From NCBI RefSeq assembly GCF_014493765.1, contig NZ_JACTVJ010000010.1, forward strand, positions 372,001 through 436,000: 64,000 nucleotides of DNA, in the 5' to 3' direction. The notes under the pieces were generated by a model. It did not search any database. It had not been told where the DNA came from and saw only the letters and a program-made list of their open reading frames with translations. The translations under genes and the position numbers were made by a program. Below are positions 15,604 through 24,994 of the stretch, in pieces; position 1 is the first letter of the stretch, and every line of letters starts with the position of its first letter. Source of the DNA: Streptomyces polyasparticus (GTDB lineage Bacteria; Actinomycetota; Actinomycetes; Streptomycetales; Streptomycetaceae).

Positions 15604-16671
15604 ATGGATCTCGTACGCACCACTCCGCCAAGGCCGTTGGACGTCGCCGTGGTCTTTCCCGAGATCGCTCCGCTGGCGCGCACCGCGATACGGCTGCACC
15701 CGCGTCCCGGGGCGCCGTCGGTACGGGACAGTTCGGTCGGGGGACCGTTGCTGTGGCCCGCGGACGAGCCGTGGCCGCACTGCGAGAGCACAGGGCACTG
15801 GGACAGTGGCTTCCGCGAGTACCCGGCAGCGGCTCGCCTCGAAAGACGCAGACTGGTGCGCCTGGCGCAGGACCCGGACGGCCCCGCGTACACACAGGAG
15901 GAGGCGGCAGCCAAGAAGCGCAATGACGCGATGCTCAGGGAGCGGCTCGACTCGGGTCCCGCGCCCGCGGAGTGCCCTGTGCCCCTGCTGCCCGTGGCTC
16001 AGCTGTATGTGCGTGACGTACCGCTGTTGCGGCCGCCCGGACAGGCCGATGTGCTCCAGGTGTTGTGGTGCCCGTACGACCATGAGCCGGAAGCCAAACC
16101 GTCGGCCGCGCTGATCTGGCGGTGCGCCGCGGAGGTCGGCGATGTTCTCGCTGTGCCGCCGGAGCCCTATGAGGCGGACTGGGGAGCCAGCTATGTGCCG
16201 GAACCCTGCGTGCTGGCACCGGAACAGATCACGGAATACCCCAACACCTTCGATCTGAGTCCGGAGTTGAGGACACTCGTCGAGGACTGGAGCAGATGGC
16301 AGGCAGCCGACGCCGGCCTGGACAGCTCGTACGAGGAGTGGCCCCACGAGTTCTACGACGCCGAGCTGGCCGACGCGCCCGGCTGGAAGGTCGGCGGCTG
16401 GCCCCCGTGGGGCCGTACCGACTCGAATCCGCGCTACTGCAGCGTGTGCGATGCCCCGATGGCGCCTCTGCTGGCCATCGCCTCGTCGGAATGGGACGGC
16501 GAGTCGGGCAGCTGGATACCGTACGAGGACCAAGGCGTCGCATCCGCCGGGCGCTTCGGCGCGTGGGACCCCGCGGCGCCGACGGGGATCCAAGTGGGCA
16601 GCGCCGACACCATGCAGCTGTACGTCTGCCCGGCATCACCGGAGCATCCGCACACCGACCTGATCCAGTGA
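15604..16671 (+). CDS. DUF1963-like protein
   Basis: 355 residues from ATG 15604. Features of the DUF1963/YwqG group: FGGxPxLP-like entry GGPLLWPADEPWPHC, then CPVPLLPVAQLYVRDVP, QVLWCPYDHEP, and a C-terminal GWKVGGWPPWGRTDSNPRYCSVC module. The CSVCDAP pair with a late CP may bind zinc. The family has no established enzyme activity. The promoter looks DNA-damage inducible, which is the only functional hint. The neighbour on the right is convergent. Confidence 0.75.
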   Translation: MDLVRTTPPRPLDVAVVFPEIAPLARTAIRLHPRPGAPSVRDSSVGGPLLWPADEPWPHCESTGHWDSGFREYPAAARLERRRLVRLAQDPDGPAYTQEEAAAKKRNDAMLRERLDSGPAPAECPVPLLPVAQLYVRDVPLLRPPGQADVLQVLWCPYDHEPEAKPSAALIWRCAAEVGDVLAVPPEPYEADWGASYVPEPCVLAPEQITEYPNTFDLSPELRTLVEDWSRWQAADAGLDSSYEEWPHEFYDAELADAPGWKVGGWPPWGRTDSNPRYCSVCDAPMAPLLAIASSEWDGESGSWIPYEDQGVASAGRFGAWDPAAPTGIQVGSADTMQLYVCPASPEHPHTDLIQ

Positions 16672-16697
16672 GGTGCGGCGGGTGCCGGCGGGCGGGC

Positions 16698-18764
16698 CTA
16701 GGGGGCCGCCGGCTGCTGCTCCATCAGGCCCTTCTGCAGGTCCTCGGCGAGCATCCGCTTGGCGATCGTGTCGACGGCGGCGCGCAGTTCGGGGCCCGCC
16801 GGGCGGCCGATGTCGGCCTCCACCTGGTCGCCGAGCCAGTCCGACCAGGCCTTGCCGATGGTCTCGGCCTCGCGTTCGCCGGCCGCGGTGAGCGAGAGCA
16901 GACTGCCGTCGCGGGTCAGGAATCCCTCGTCGACCATGCGGTCGTACACCGGGAGCAGCACCTCCGGCGGCACCTTCTTCGTCCGGCCGATGAGGCCCAG
17001 GCTCGCGTGGCCCACCATCCGGTGCAGCAGCGACACCTGCATGACCGCCCAGGCGCCCGCCATGTCGAGGCGGGTGTCCGAGGAGGCGACGACCTGGCGG
17101 GCGTCCGCGAGGCCCTTCGTCTTGAAGACCTTGCCGACGGCGAGTTCGAGCAGCCGTTGGGAGTCCGCGTTGGCGGCCGGGGAGGAGAAGCCCTCGCCCA
17201 TGTCGGCGGAGGAGGAGCGTGCGGAGTCCCGCAGCTTGACCTCCTTGAGGAACAGCGCGACCACGAAGCTGAGCAGCGCGACCGGCACGGTCCACAGGAA
17301 CACCGACTGCACGGTCTCCGCGTAGCTCTGGATGATCGGTGCCGCCTGGTCGGGCGGCAGCCGGTGCAGGCCCTGTGGACTCTCGGCCGCCTTGGCGGCC
17401 ACGGCGGGGTCGGCGCCCAACTGCGCCGCGGTCGTGATGCCTTCCTCGAGGTTCGGGCCCAGGGTGTTGGCGTAGATCGTGCCGAACACCGCCGTGCCGA
17501 AGGCGCTGCCGAGCGTACGGAAGAAGGTCACGCCCGAGGTGGCGGTGCCGAGGTCCGCGTAATCGACCGTGTTCTGGACCGCGATGGTCAGGACCTGCAT
17601 GCACAGACCGATGCCGACGCCGAGCACGAACATGTACAGGGACTCCAGCCACGCGCTGGTGTCGGCCGACATCCGTGACATCAGGAACAGGCCGAGCGAC
17701 ATGACCGCCGAGCCGACGATGGGGAAGATCCGGTACCGGCCGGACTTGCTCACCACGTTGCCGCTGAAGATCGACGCGATCAGCAGGCCGAGCACGAGCG
17801 GCAGGGTGCGCACACCCGACACGGTCGCCGAATCCCCGTCCACGTACTGCAGATAGATCGGCAGGAACGTCATCGCGCCGAGCATCGCGAAGCCCACGAT
17901 GAAGCTGAGCACCGAGCAGACGGTGAAGACGGGATTCGCGAACAGGCGCATGGGCAGCATCGGTTCGGCCGCCCGCGTCTCCACCACGGCGAACAGCGCG
18001 AGCGCCAGCGCGCCGCCCACGAACAGGCCGATGATGACGCCGGAGGTCCACGCGTACTCGTTGCCGCCCCAGCTCGTGGCCAGGATCAGCGCGCTCGCGC
18101 CGGCCGCGACCAGGCCGATGCCGAGGTAGTCGATCGCCGGTTTGGCCGCGGAGCGGACGCTGGGGATGGTGCGGGCGGCGGCGACCACCACGGCGATCGC
18201 GATGGGGACGTTCACGTAGAAGGCCCAGCGCCAGGACAGGTGGTCCGTGAACAGGCCGCCGAGCAGCGGTCCGATGACGGTCGAGACGCCGAAGACCGCA
18301 CCGATCGCGCCCTGGTACTTGCCGCGTTCGCGCAGCGGGATCACATCGGCGATCAGCGCCATCGCGGTCACCATCAGGCCGCCCGCGCCGATGCCCTGGA
18401 TGCCGCGGAAGAGCACCAGCATCAGCATGTTCCCGGCCAGGCCGCACAGGAACGAGCCGAGGATGAAGACGATCGCCGAGACCTGGAAGACGATCTTGCG
18501 GCCGAAGAGATCGCCGAACTTGCCGACCAGGACCGTCGAGACGGTCTCCGCGAGCAGATACGCGGTGACCACCCACGACATGTGCGCGCCGCCGCCGAGG
18601 TCCGAGACGATCGTCGGCAGCGCGGTGCCCACGATGGTCTGGTCGAGCGCGGCGAGCAGGACGCCCAGCATGATCGTCACGAAGACGATGTTCTTGGTCC
18701 GGTTGTCGAGCACCGGGGGCGCTGATGCCGGGGCGGGGGCCGGGGTCTCGGTCGTTGTGGTCAC
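16698..18764 (-). CDS. MFS drug exporter (14-TM, EmrB/QacA type) with winged-helix-like tail
   Basis: About 688 residues from GTG 18764 ([14 protein letters not shown]); ATG 18800 is an alternative and neither has a strong Shine-Dalgarno site. The DHA2 signature is clear: [21 protein letters not shown] in TM1, [12 protein letters not shown] in the TM2-3 loop, and motif [17 protein letters not shown] in TM5. Fourteen helices end near residue 525. The extra ~165-residue cytoplasmic tail ([27 protein letters not shown]) looks like a MarR-type wing. This kind of proton-driven exporter moves drugs or secondary metabolites. Confidence 0.88.
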   Translation of the reverse strand: MTTTTETPAPAPASAPPVLDNRTKNIVFVTIMLGVLLAALDQTIVGTALPTIVSDLGGGAHMSWVVTAYLLAETVSTVLVGKFGDLFGRKIVFQVSAIVFILGSFLCGLAGNMLMLVLFRGIQGIGAGGLMVTAMALIADVIPLRERGKYQGAIGAVFGVSTVIGPLLGGLFTDHLSWRWAFYVNVPIAIAVVVAAARTIPSVRSAAKPAIDYLGIGLVAAGASALILATSWGGNEYAWTSGVIIGLFVGGALALALFAVVETRAAEPMLPMRLFANPVFTVCSVLSFIVGFAMLGAMTFLPIYLQYVDGDSATVSGVRTLPLVLGLLIASIFSGNVVSKSGRYRIFPIVGSAVMSLGLFLMSRMSADTSAWLESLYMFVLGVGIGLCMQVLTIAVQNTVDYADLGTATSGVTFFRTLGSAFGTAVFGTIYANTLGPNLEEGITTAAQLGADPAVAAKAAESPQGLHRLPPDQAAPIIQSYAETVQSVFLWTVPVALLSFVVALFLKEVKLRDSARSSSADMGEGFSSPAANADSQRLLELAVGKVFKTKGLADARQVVASSDTRLDMAGAWAVMQVSLLHRMVGHASLGLIGRTKKVPPEVLLPVYDRMVDEGFLTRDGSLLSLTAAGEREAETIGKAWSDWLGDQVEADIGRPAGPELRAAVDTIAKRMLAEDLQKGLMEQQPAAP

Positions 18765-18903
18765 ACCTGTCACTGTCGTTGCGGCGGCAGGCGGGTGCAT
18801 GCGTGGTAGGCCGATCAGGCGATACGGGGGTCGTGCCGGCAACTGGGTCCATGCGGGCACCCGGGTCCGTGCGGGCCTACGGGTTCGTGCGCGCATACGG
18901 CGA

Positions 18904-18936
18904 AGGGGCCGGCGGGTCGGTCGCCCGTCGGCCCCT
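18904..18936 (-). terminator. terminator of the surface protein gene
   Basis: Stem AGGGGCCGGCGGG / CCCGTCGGCCCCT, 13 bp with one G-T pair, loop of 7 nt, starting 14 nt after the stop codon at 18950. Confidence 0.7.
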
Positions 18937-18949
18937 CGTGGCGGCTTCG

Positions 18950-20116
18950 TCAGTCCTTGGCGCGGTTGCGGCGGATCACCGTGAAGCCGACTCCCGCGAG
19001 CCCGGCCGCGGCCATGCCGCCGCCGAGGAGGAGCGCGGTGTCCTCGGCGCCGTGGCTCACCTGGGCACCGGCCTCGACCCCGCCCTTGGGTGTGGCCGGG
19101 TGCGAGACCTTGTTGTCGCCGGAGGGCGTGGTGCGGTGGTCGGGGTTCTTGCCGCCCTGGTCGAGGGACGAGGTGACGCGGCCGTCCGGCTGCAGGGTGA
19201 CGGTCATCCCGTTGAGGTTGCCGCGGACGCTGTGCCCGTCGGCGTCCAGGGTGTCGTACTGGACGCCGTTCGCCCAGATCTCGGCCTGGTAGTGGCAGTC
19301 GGCCAGGCGGAACACCTTGGCGACGGACGTGCCGTCCGCGAGCCGCACATCACGTATGTGCTGGCGGGTCGGCTGCGGCTTCGGGGTGGGCTTCGGGTCG
19401 GCCTTGCGGGTCGCGGTGCCGTCGATGGTCAGCGTGAAGGTGCTGTCGCCGATCTTCGCCGTGGCGGTGTCGCCCGCGGCGTTCAGTGAACCCTGCAGCG
19501 AGCCGTTCAGGGAGAGGTCGGCCTTGGCCGACCTGGCCGAGACGTTGACCTGGATGTCCGCGGTCCAGCCGCCGCCGAGATCCTGGGTGCCCTTGGACTC
19601 CCAGCCGCCGACGACGGGGTCCTGGTTCTTGGTGGCGGTGGCCTCGCCGGTCGGGGCCAGTGTGAGGGTGTAGCCGTCGATCACGGTGGAGGCGGGGGTG
19701 CCGGAGGCGTCGAGCGAGCCGACGGGCGCGCCGTCACGCGTGAAGGTCGCGGAGGCGGAGTCCGCGGAGGCCTTGACGCGGACGTCGGCCACGAAGCCGC
19801 CGTCCAGCTGCTGCGGGCCGAGGACCTGCCACTCGTCGCCGCCCGGTGTGGGGACCTGGCCGTCCTGGCCGTCCGGGGTCTGTCCGTCGGGGGTCTGGTC
19901 GTCGGGGTTCTGCCCGCCCCGATCGGTGCCGTCGGGCGTGGTCCGGTCAGTCGGAGTCGTCGGCTCGGCGGAAGCGCCTCCGTCGGAAGCCGGCGCCGTG
20001 ACTGCGGGGGCGGGAGCGGGAGCGGGAGCGGCGAAGGCCGCCGTGGGGACGGCGAGACCCGCCGCGACGACGGCGGTGAGGACGGTGGCACGGAGTGTGC
20101 GGCAGGTGACGCGCAT
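18950..20116 (-). CDS. secreted surface protein with tandem repeats and C-terminal anchor
   Basis: 388 residues. Signal peptide [22 protein letters not shown], then a Pro/Ala/Thr-rich and Gly/Gln/Pro-rich low-complexity linker ([15 protein letters not shown]). Two homologous ~75-residue repeats follow, each starting with a W-x-x-x-G-x-Q-x-L-G/D-G-G motif ([19 protein letters not shown] and [19 protein letters not shown]). The C-terminus has a membrane helix ([20 protein letters not shown]) and a basic tail, without LPXTG, so it is probably membrane- not sortase-anchored. Ligand unknown; an adhesin or cell-envelope role is possible. Confidence 0.75.
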   Translation of the reverse strand: MRVTCRTLRATVLTAVVAAGLAVPTAAFAAPAPAPAPAVTAPASDGGASAEPTTPTDRTTPDGTDRGGQNPDDQTPDGQTPDGQDGQVPTPGGDEWQVLGPQQLDGGFVADVRVKASADSASATFTRDGAPVGSLDASGTPASTVIDGYTLTLAPTGEATATKNQDPVVGGWESKGTQDLGGGWTADIQVNVSARSAKADLSLNGSLQGSLNAAGDTATAKIGDSTFTLTIDGTATRKADPKPTPKPQPTRQHIRDVRLADGTSVAKVFRLADCHYQAEIWANGVQYDTLDADGHSVRGNLNGMTVTLQPDGRVTSSLDQGGKNPDHRTTPSGDNKVSHPATPKGGVEAGAQVSHGAEDTALLLGGGMAAAGLAGVGFTVIRRNRAKD

Positions 20117-20279
20117 GGTGGCAGGCGACTCTCTCGTAGCGGTGGTTCCCCAGGACCGCCCCCAGGGGCGGCTCTGCAGAAGACGCTACGAGCGCCATAT
20201 TTACGTAGTCCGGAGGTTATGTAACGGAACGCCCGATATCGGGCCGCGATCCTTCATCCAGGACAGAAGTCCAGGTCAG

Positions 20280-20345
20280 AGGTCCCTGGAGAGGCCGTAG
20301 AGAGGTCGTAGAGAGGCCTTGGAGAGCCCCTGAAGAGCCCCTCGG
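20280..20345. repeat. 11-bp degenerate tandem repeat, six units
   Basis: Six consecutive 11-mers: AGGTCCCTGGA, GAGGCCGTAGA, GAGGTCGTAGA, GAGGCCTTGGA, GAGCCCCTGAA, GAGCCCCTCGG. They end 5 nt after the sulfatase stop (minus strand), in the gap before the surface protein gene. The period is close to one DNA turn. The rest of 20117-20279 shows only an A/T-rich patch near 20195-20225. Confidence 0.7.
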
Positions 20346-20350
20346 GCGCT

Positions 20351-22636
20351 TCAGTCCGCATGAATCGCCGCCTCGATCTCCTCCTTCAGCGCGCGCCGCG
20401 CCGCCGCCCGCCCGTGCGGCGTCTCGATCACCACGCGGTGCAGCACGCCCGTCCATGGATACGGCGGCCGGTATCCGTCCTCGACCGGGAGCCCTCGGTC
20501 GCGGCCGACGCACAGCCCCGTACCGCCGTGCTGGAAGGTGAACGGAAAGGGCCCGCCGAGCGCGCAGCTCGCCACGTCCCTGTCGTCCACGAGCAGGGTG
20601 TACGTGCCCGCCGCGGCGTCGAAGCGCACCCCGAGCGACGCGCGGCCGGCCGTGAGCGGTTCGGGTGCCACGACCCGGTCCAGGTCGCCGGCGCGCGAGC
20701 AGGCGAACACCAGCCGCCCGCGGTCGTCCGCGTACAGGACGAAACCGCCGGTCAGATCCCCGAGCGCGCACAGCACCCCGGCCGCGCCCGCCGCAGGCAC
20801 CTCCGCGTCCGCGGTCAGTGTGAACCCGCCGAACAGCAACGGAAGCGCTTCGTCGTGCACCGGAGAGCCGCCGGGCAGGTACTCCCCGCGGTCGGGCAGC
20901 GGCCAGGCAGGGCCGATCATCGCGCTCAGCCGTTCCTGCATCCGGTCGTCCAGCGGAAGCACCTGGTTCGCGGCCGCCTCCGCATCCCAGCGCGGCGCCA
21001 ACTCCCTTACGGCGTCGGGATGTTCGTCGGCCACGTCGTGCGCCTCGGCGAAGTCCTCGTCGAAACGGAACAGCGACCAGCGGTCGGCCGTGAAGTCCCG
21101 GCTGCCGGGCAGCAGCCGCTCCTCGTCGGCCACCCCGTGCGAGACATGGTCGGTGGTGGCCTTCCAGCCGTCGTGCACGATCGACCGGGACCCCAGCATC
21201 TCGAAGTACTGCGTGCCGCGCGGGGCCGGCGCCGCGGGGTCCTCGAACACGCCGATCAGGCTGCGGCCGTCGAATGGCTCCTGCGCCACGCCGTCCACCT
21301 GCGGGGGCCGCTCCACCCCGCAGGCGTCGAGGATCGTCGGCATCAGGTCCACGGCGTGTGCGAACTGCCCGCGCAGCGCGCCCTGTTCGCGGATCCGCCG
21401 CGGCCAGTGCGCGATCAGCGGCGCCCGGGTGCCGCCCAGCCAGGTGTAGCGCTTCCACAGCCGCAGCGGCGTATTGCCCGCCCAGGCCCAGCCCCACGCA
21501 TAGTGCGGATACGTGGCGGGCCCGCCCCAGTCCTCGAACGCGGCGAGATTGGCCTCGACGGTGTCGCCCGCGCGGGCCGTGAAGCGGTGCTCGTTGGGTG
21601 TGCCGAGCTGTCCGCCCTCCGCGCTCGCCCCGTTGTCGGAGAGCAGCAGCACCAAGGTGTTGTCCAGGCGCCCGATCCGCTCCAGGAAGTCCAGGAGCCG
21701 GCCGATCTGGGCATCGGTGTGGGACAGGAAGCCCGCGTACACCTCCTGCATACGGGAGAACAACCGCTGCTGGTCCGCCGGGAGTTCACGCCAGTCGGGG
21801 ATCCACGGCGGACGCTCGGACAGGGTGGTCCGCGCGGGCACCACTCCGGCCGCCACCTGGCGGGCGAAGGTCTCCTCGCGCCAGCGCTCCCAGCCCTGGT
21901 CGAAACGGCCGTGATACCGCGCGATCCACTCGGGTGCCACGTGGTGCGGGGCGTGCATGGCGCCGAGCGGGAAGTACAGGAAGAACGGCTTGTCCGGGGT
22001 CGCCTGATGCTGGTCGAGGATCATCCGGATCGCGCTGTCCGCGAGGTCCTCGCTGAGGTGGTAGCCCTCGTCGGGGCCCGCGGGCGGTTCGGTGTAGTGG
22101 TTGTCGCGGACCAGGTGCGGCGCCCAGTGGTTCGTGTCGCCCTGCAGAAAGCCGTAGTACCGCTCGAAGCCGTAGCCGAGCGGCCAGCGGTCGAAGGGCC
22201 CGGACGCGGTGCGCTCCCAGCGCGGGGTCAGATGCCACTTGCCGACGGCGAGTGTCGAGTACCCGGCGTCGCGCAGGACGCGGGGGAGCGGCGCCGCGGA
22301 TTTCGGCAGCCGTGCCGTGTAGCCCGGATGGGCGATCGGCAGATCGACCAGGAAACCCATGCCCACGGCGTGGTGATTGCGGCCGGTCAGCAGGCTCGCC
22401 CTGGTCGGGGAGCACATCGCGGTGACATGGAAGCGGTTGAACCGCAGCCCGCCCGCCGCCAGACGGTCCAGGTGCGGGGTGTCCATGTCGGATCCGTAGC
22501 AGCCCAGTTGGGCGAAGCCCAGATCGTCGAGAACGATCACCACGACGTCGGGGGAGCCGGGGGCGGGACGCGGAGCGCTCTCAGGCCGGTGCACGGCGGC
22601 AGTGTGCGGTGTGGCGTGCGACATGACAAGGGCCAT
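20351..22636 (-). CDS. arylsulfatase (type I sulfatase)
   Basis: 761 residues. The formylglycine motif CSPTRASLLTGR begins at Cys75, so activity requires the formylglycine-generating enzyme. Metal ligands DD (VIVLDDLG, residues 37-38) and SDNGASAEGG later fit the alkaline phosphatase fold. GKWHLTPRWE carries the second conserved Lys-His. The last ~180 residues are a beta-rich, laminin G-like C-terminal domain (GGFVLYADDRGRLVF). No signal peptide is visible, so it is probably cytoplasmic. ATG 22624 is an equally likely start; neither has a clear ribosome site. Divergent from rppA. Confidence 0.9.
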   Translation of the reverse strand: MALVMSHATPHTAAVHRPESAPRPAPGSPDVVVIVLDDLGFAQLGCYGSDMDTPHLDRLAAGGLRFNRFHVTAMCSPTRASLLTGRNHHAVGMGFLVDLPIAHPGYTARLPKSAAPLPRVLRDAGYSTLAVGKWHLTPRWERTASGPFDRWPLGYGFERYYGFLQGDTNHWAPHLVRDNHYTEPPAGPDEGYHLSEDLADSAIRMILDQHQATPDKPFFLYFPLGAMHAPHHVAPEWIARYHGRFDQGWERWREETFARQVAAGVVPARTTLSERPPWIPDWRELPADQQRLFSRMQEVYAGFLSHTDAQIGRLLDFLERIGRLDNTLVLLLSDNGASAEGGQLGTPNEHRFTARAGDTVEANLAAFEDWGGPATYPHYAWGWAWAGNTPLRLWKRYTWLGGTRAPLIAHWPRRIREQGALRGQFAHAVDLMPTILDACGVERPPQVDGVAQEPFDGRSLIGVFEDPAAPAPRGTQYFEMLGSRSIVHDGWKATTDHVSHGVADEERLLPGSRDFTADRWSLFRFDEDFAEAHDVADEHPDAVRELAPRWDAEAAANQVLPLDDRMQERLSAMIGPAWPLPDRGEYLPGGSPVHDEALPLLFGGFTLTADAEVPAAGAAGVLCALGDLTGGFVLYADDRGRLVFACSRAGDLDRVVAPEPLTAGRASLGVRFDAAAGTYTLLVDDRDVASCALGGPFPFTFQHGGTGLCVGRDRGLPVEDGYRPPYPWTGVLHRVVIETPHGRAAARRALKEEIEAAIHAD

Positions 22637-22654
22637 GGCGGGACGGGCGTGTCA

Positions 22655-22689
22655 CCGGTTCGGCCCAGTTGAACTGGGGGCCGACCCGG
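22655..22689. promoter_or_regulatory. dyad between sulfatase and rppA
   Basis: A perfect core CCCAGTT-G-AACTGGG (22664-22678) sits inside outer arms CCGGTTCGGCC / GGCCGACCCGG that match at 10 of 11 positions. It is 62 nt before the rppA start, a typical operator position for the pigment operon. No dedicated regulator gene is adjacent. Confidence 0.5.
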
Positions 22690-22751
22690 GGCCCGGGGAG
22701 ATGGTGAGTGCACGCATCTCGCGCACCTCAACACCACAGAAGGGTCCTCCC

Positions 22752-23798
22752 ATGGCGACGATCTGCAGACCGGCGGTCTCCGTACCCGAGCATGTGATCA
22801 CCATGGAGCAGACCCTCGATCTGGCCCGCGAGGTGCACGCCGACCACCCCCAACTCGACCTCGCCCTGCGGCTGATAGAGAACACCGGGGTCAAGGAGCG
22901 GCATATCGTCCAGCCCATCGAGGAGACGCTGCGCCACCCCGGATTCGAGACCCGCAACGCCGTCTACGAGGCCGAGGCCAAGCGGCGCGTGCCCGAGGTC
23001 ATACGCAGGGCGCTCGCGGACGCCGAACTCCGCGCCCAGGACATCGACGTGATCATCTACGTCTCCTGCACCGGCTTCATGATGCCCTCCCTGACGGCCT
23101 GGCTGATCAACCGCATGGAGTTCCGCAGCGACACCCGCCAGATCCCCATCGCCCAGCTCGGCTGCGCCGCGGGCGGCGCGGCCGTCAACCGGGCCCATGA
23201 CTTCTGTACGGCCTATCCGACGGCCAATGCGCTGATCGTGTCCTGCGAGTTCTGCTCGCTGTGCTACCAGCCCGCCGACCTGGGCGTCGGCAATCTGCTC
23301 TCCAACGGACTCTTCGGCGACGGCATCGCGGCCGCGGTCGTCCGTGGCACCGGAGGAACCGGCATCACCCTGGAGCGCAACGCCTCCTACCTGGTGCCCG
23401 ACACCGAGGACTGGATCTCCTACCAGGTCCGCGCCACCGGCTTCCACTTCCAGCTCGACAAGCGCGTGCCCGGCACCATGGAGCCGCTCGCGCCCGCGCT
23501 GAAGGAGATCGCGGGCCAACACGGCTGGGACGCCGCGCAGTTGGACTTCTACATCATCCACGCCGGCGGGCCGCGCATCCTCGACGACCTCAGCAAGTTC
23601 CTCGGCGTCGCCCCCGAGGCCTTCCGTTTCAGCCGGGCCACGCTCACCGAGTACGGCAACATCGCCAGCGCCGTCGTCCTGGACGCGCTGCGCCGGATGT
23701 TCGACGACGGCGGCGCCCACGAGGCCGCCACCGGCATGCTCGCCGGCTTCGGTCCCGGGATCACCGCCGAGATGTCCCTGGGACGGTGGTCGCGATGA
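22752..23798 (+). CDS. rppA: 1,3,6,8-tetrahydroxynaphthalene synthase (type III PKS)
   Basis: 348-residue chalcone synthase-like homodimeric enzyme that condenses five malonyl-CoA into THN. The catalytic triad falls exactly on the family numbering: Cys138 (QLGCAAGGAA), His270 (IIHAGGP) and Asn303 (YGNIASA). C-terminal GFGPGITAEM is the conserved loop near the active site. ATG 22752 gives the standard N-terminus MATICRPAVSVPEHVITM; AGGGTCCTCCC precedes it. The stop overlaps the next ATG (ATGA), so the P450 is translationally coupled. Operon order rppA-P450-cupin equals the S. coelicolor SCO1206-1208 arrangement. Confidence 0.97.
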   Translation: MATICRPAVSVPEHVITMEQTLDLAREVHADHPQLDLALRLIENTGVKERHIVQPIEETLRHPGFETRNAVYEAEAKRRVPEVIRRALADAELRAQDIDVIIYVSCTGFMMPSLTAWLINRMEFRSDTRQIPIAQLGCAAGGAAVNRAHDFCTAYPTANALIVSCEFCSLCYQPADLGVGNLLSNGLFGDGIAAAVVRGTGGTGITLERNASYLVPDTEDWISYQVRATGFHFQLDKRVPGTMEPLAPALKEIAGQHGWDAAQLDFYIIHAGGPRILDDLSKFLGVAPEAFRFSRATLTEYGNIASAVVLDALRRMFDDGGAHEAATGMLAGFGPGITAEMSLGRWSR

Positions 23799-24994
23799 CG
23801 ACGGTCACAGGGCTGCCCGCCGTACGGGACTGGCCTGCGCCCGAGCTGAAGGGCACCGAATTCGACCCGGTGCTCGCCGAGTTGATGCAGGAGGGGCCGG
23901 TCACCCGGATCCGTCTGCCGCACGGCGAGGGCTGGGCGTGGCTGGTGACGCGGCACGAGGACGTCAAGGCGGTCACCAACGATCCGCGCTTCAGCCGGGC
24001 CGCCGTCATGGACCGCGACGTCACCCGCCTCGCGCCCCACTTCATCCCGAGCAAGGAAGCCGTCGGTGTCCAGGACCCGCCGCACCACACCACCCTGCGC
24101 CGTGCGGTCGCCCCGGCGTTCACCAGCAGGGGAGTGGAGCGCCTGCGGACCCGGGCCCAGGCGATGCTCGACGAGCTGATCGAGCCGCTGCTCGCCGAGG
24201 GCCCGCCCGCGGACCTCACCGAACAGGTCCTCGCCCCGTTCCCGCTGGCCGTGGTGTGCGAGGTCATGGGCGTCCCGGAGGCCGACCGGCCCCGTATGCA
24301 CGACTGGACCGTACGCATCCTGTCCTCGGCCGAGGGCGCGGAGCGCAGCGAGGAGGCCAAGCGCGCGATGTGCGGATACTTCGCCGAGCGGCTGCGCGCC
24401 GAGCCGGCCGGCGAGGACGTCACCAGCCTGCTCGCCGCCGCCGTTCACCGCGGTGAGATCAGCGAGTCGGAGGCGGTGGGCCTGGCGCTGCTCATCCAGA
24501 TCGGCGGCGAAGCGGTCACCAACAACACGGGCAACATGATCTATCTGCTGCTCAGCCGCCCCGGACTGTGGGACCGGCTGCGCACGGAGCCCGCGCTGCG
24601 ACCCGGTGCCATCGACGAGCTCCTGCGCTACATCCCGCACCGCAACTCCGTGGGCCTGTCCCGTATCGCCATGGAGGACGTCACCGTCGCCGGGGTCGAG
24701 ATCGCGGCCGGCGACGCGGTCTACGTCTCCTACCTGGCGGCGAACCGCGACCCGGAGGTCTTCCCCGACCCCGACACCATCGACTTCACGCGCTCGCCCA
24801 ACCCGCATGTGGCGTTCGGGCACGGACCCCACTACTGCGTGGGCGGGATGCTCGCGCGCCTGGAGTCGGAGCTGATCATCGGCACGCTGCTCGACCGACT
24901 TCCGGACCTCGCGCTCGCGGTCCCCGAGGACGAACTGCGCTGGCGCCCCGGTGCGTTGATCCGCGGGCCCGAGGGATTGCCGGTGACCTGGTGA
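23795..24994 (+). CDS. cytochrome P450, CYP158A2-like
   Basis: 399 residues. Heme Cys348 in FGHGPHYCVGG, ExxR as ELLR (275-278). The I-helix IGGEAVTNN has Ala240 instead of the usual Thr, as in CYP158A2, where ordered waters and the substrate hydroxyls deliver protons. CYP158A2 oxidatively couples flaviolin, derived from THN, to dimers and trimers that are thought to act as UV-protective pigment. Position directly after rppA with 4-nt overlaps on both sides supports the same role. Confidence 0.95.
   Translation: MTTVTGLPAVRDWPAPELKGTEFDPVLAELMQEGPVTRIRLPHGEGWAWLVTRHEDVKAVTNDPRFSRAAVMDRDVTRLAPHFIPSKEAVGVQDPPHHTTLRRAVAPAFTSRGVERLRTRAQAMLDELIEPLLAEGPPADLTEQVLAPFPLAVVCEVMGVPEADRPRMHDWTVRILSSAEGAERSEEAKRAMCGYFAERLRAEPAGEDVTSLLAAAVHRGEISESEAVGLALLIQIGGEAVTNNTGNMIYLLLSRPGLWDRLRTEPALRPGAIDELLRYIPHRNSVGLSRIAMEDVTVAGVEIAAGDAVYVSYLAANRDPEVFPDPDTIDFTRSPNPHVAFGHGPHYCVGGMLARLESELIIGTLLDRLPDLALAVPEDELRWRPGALIRGPEGLPVTW

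Noticed and set aside
22621-22640. TTGTCA on the minus strand near the sulfatase start
   Set aside because: No -10 hexamer at the right distance and it overlaps the coding start.
20360-22672. 770-codon plus-strand frame opposite the sulfatase
   Set aside because: The minus strand carries all sulfatase motifs; the plus frame has only Arg/Gly/Val-rich shadow sequence.
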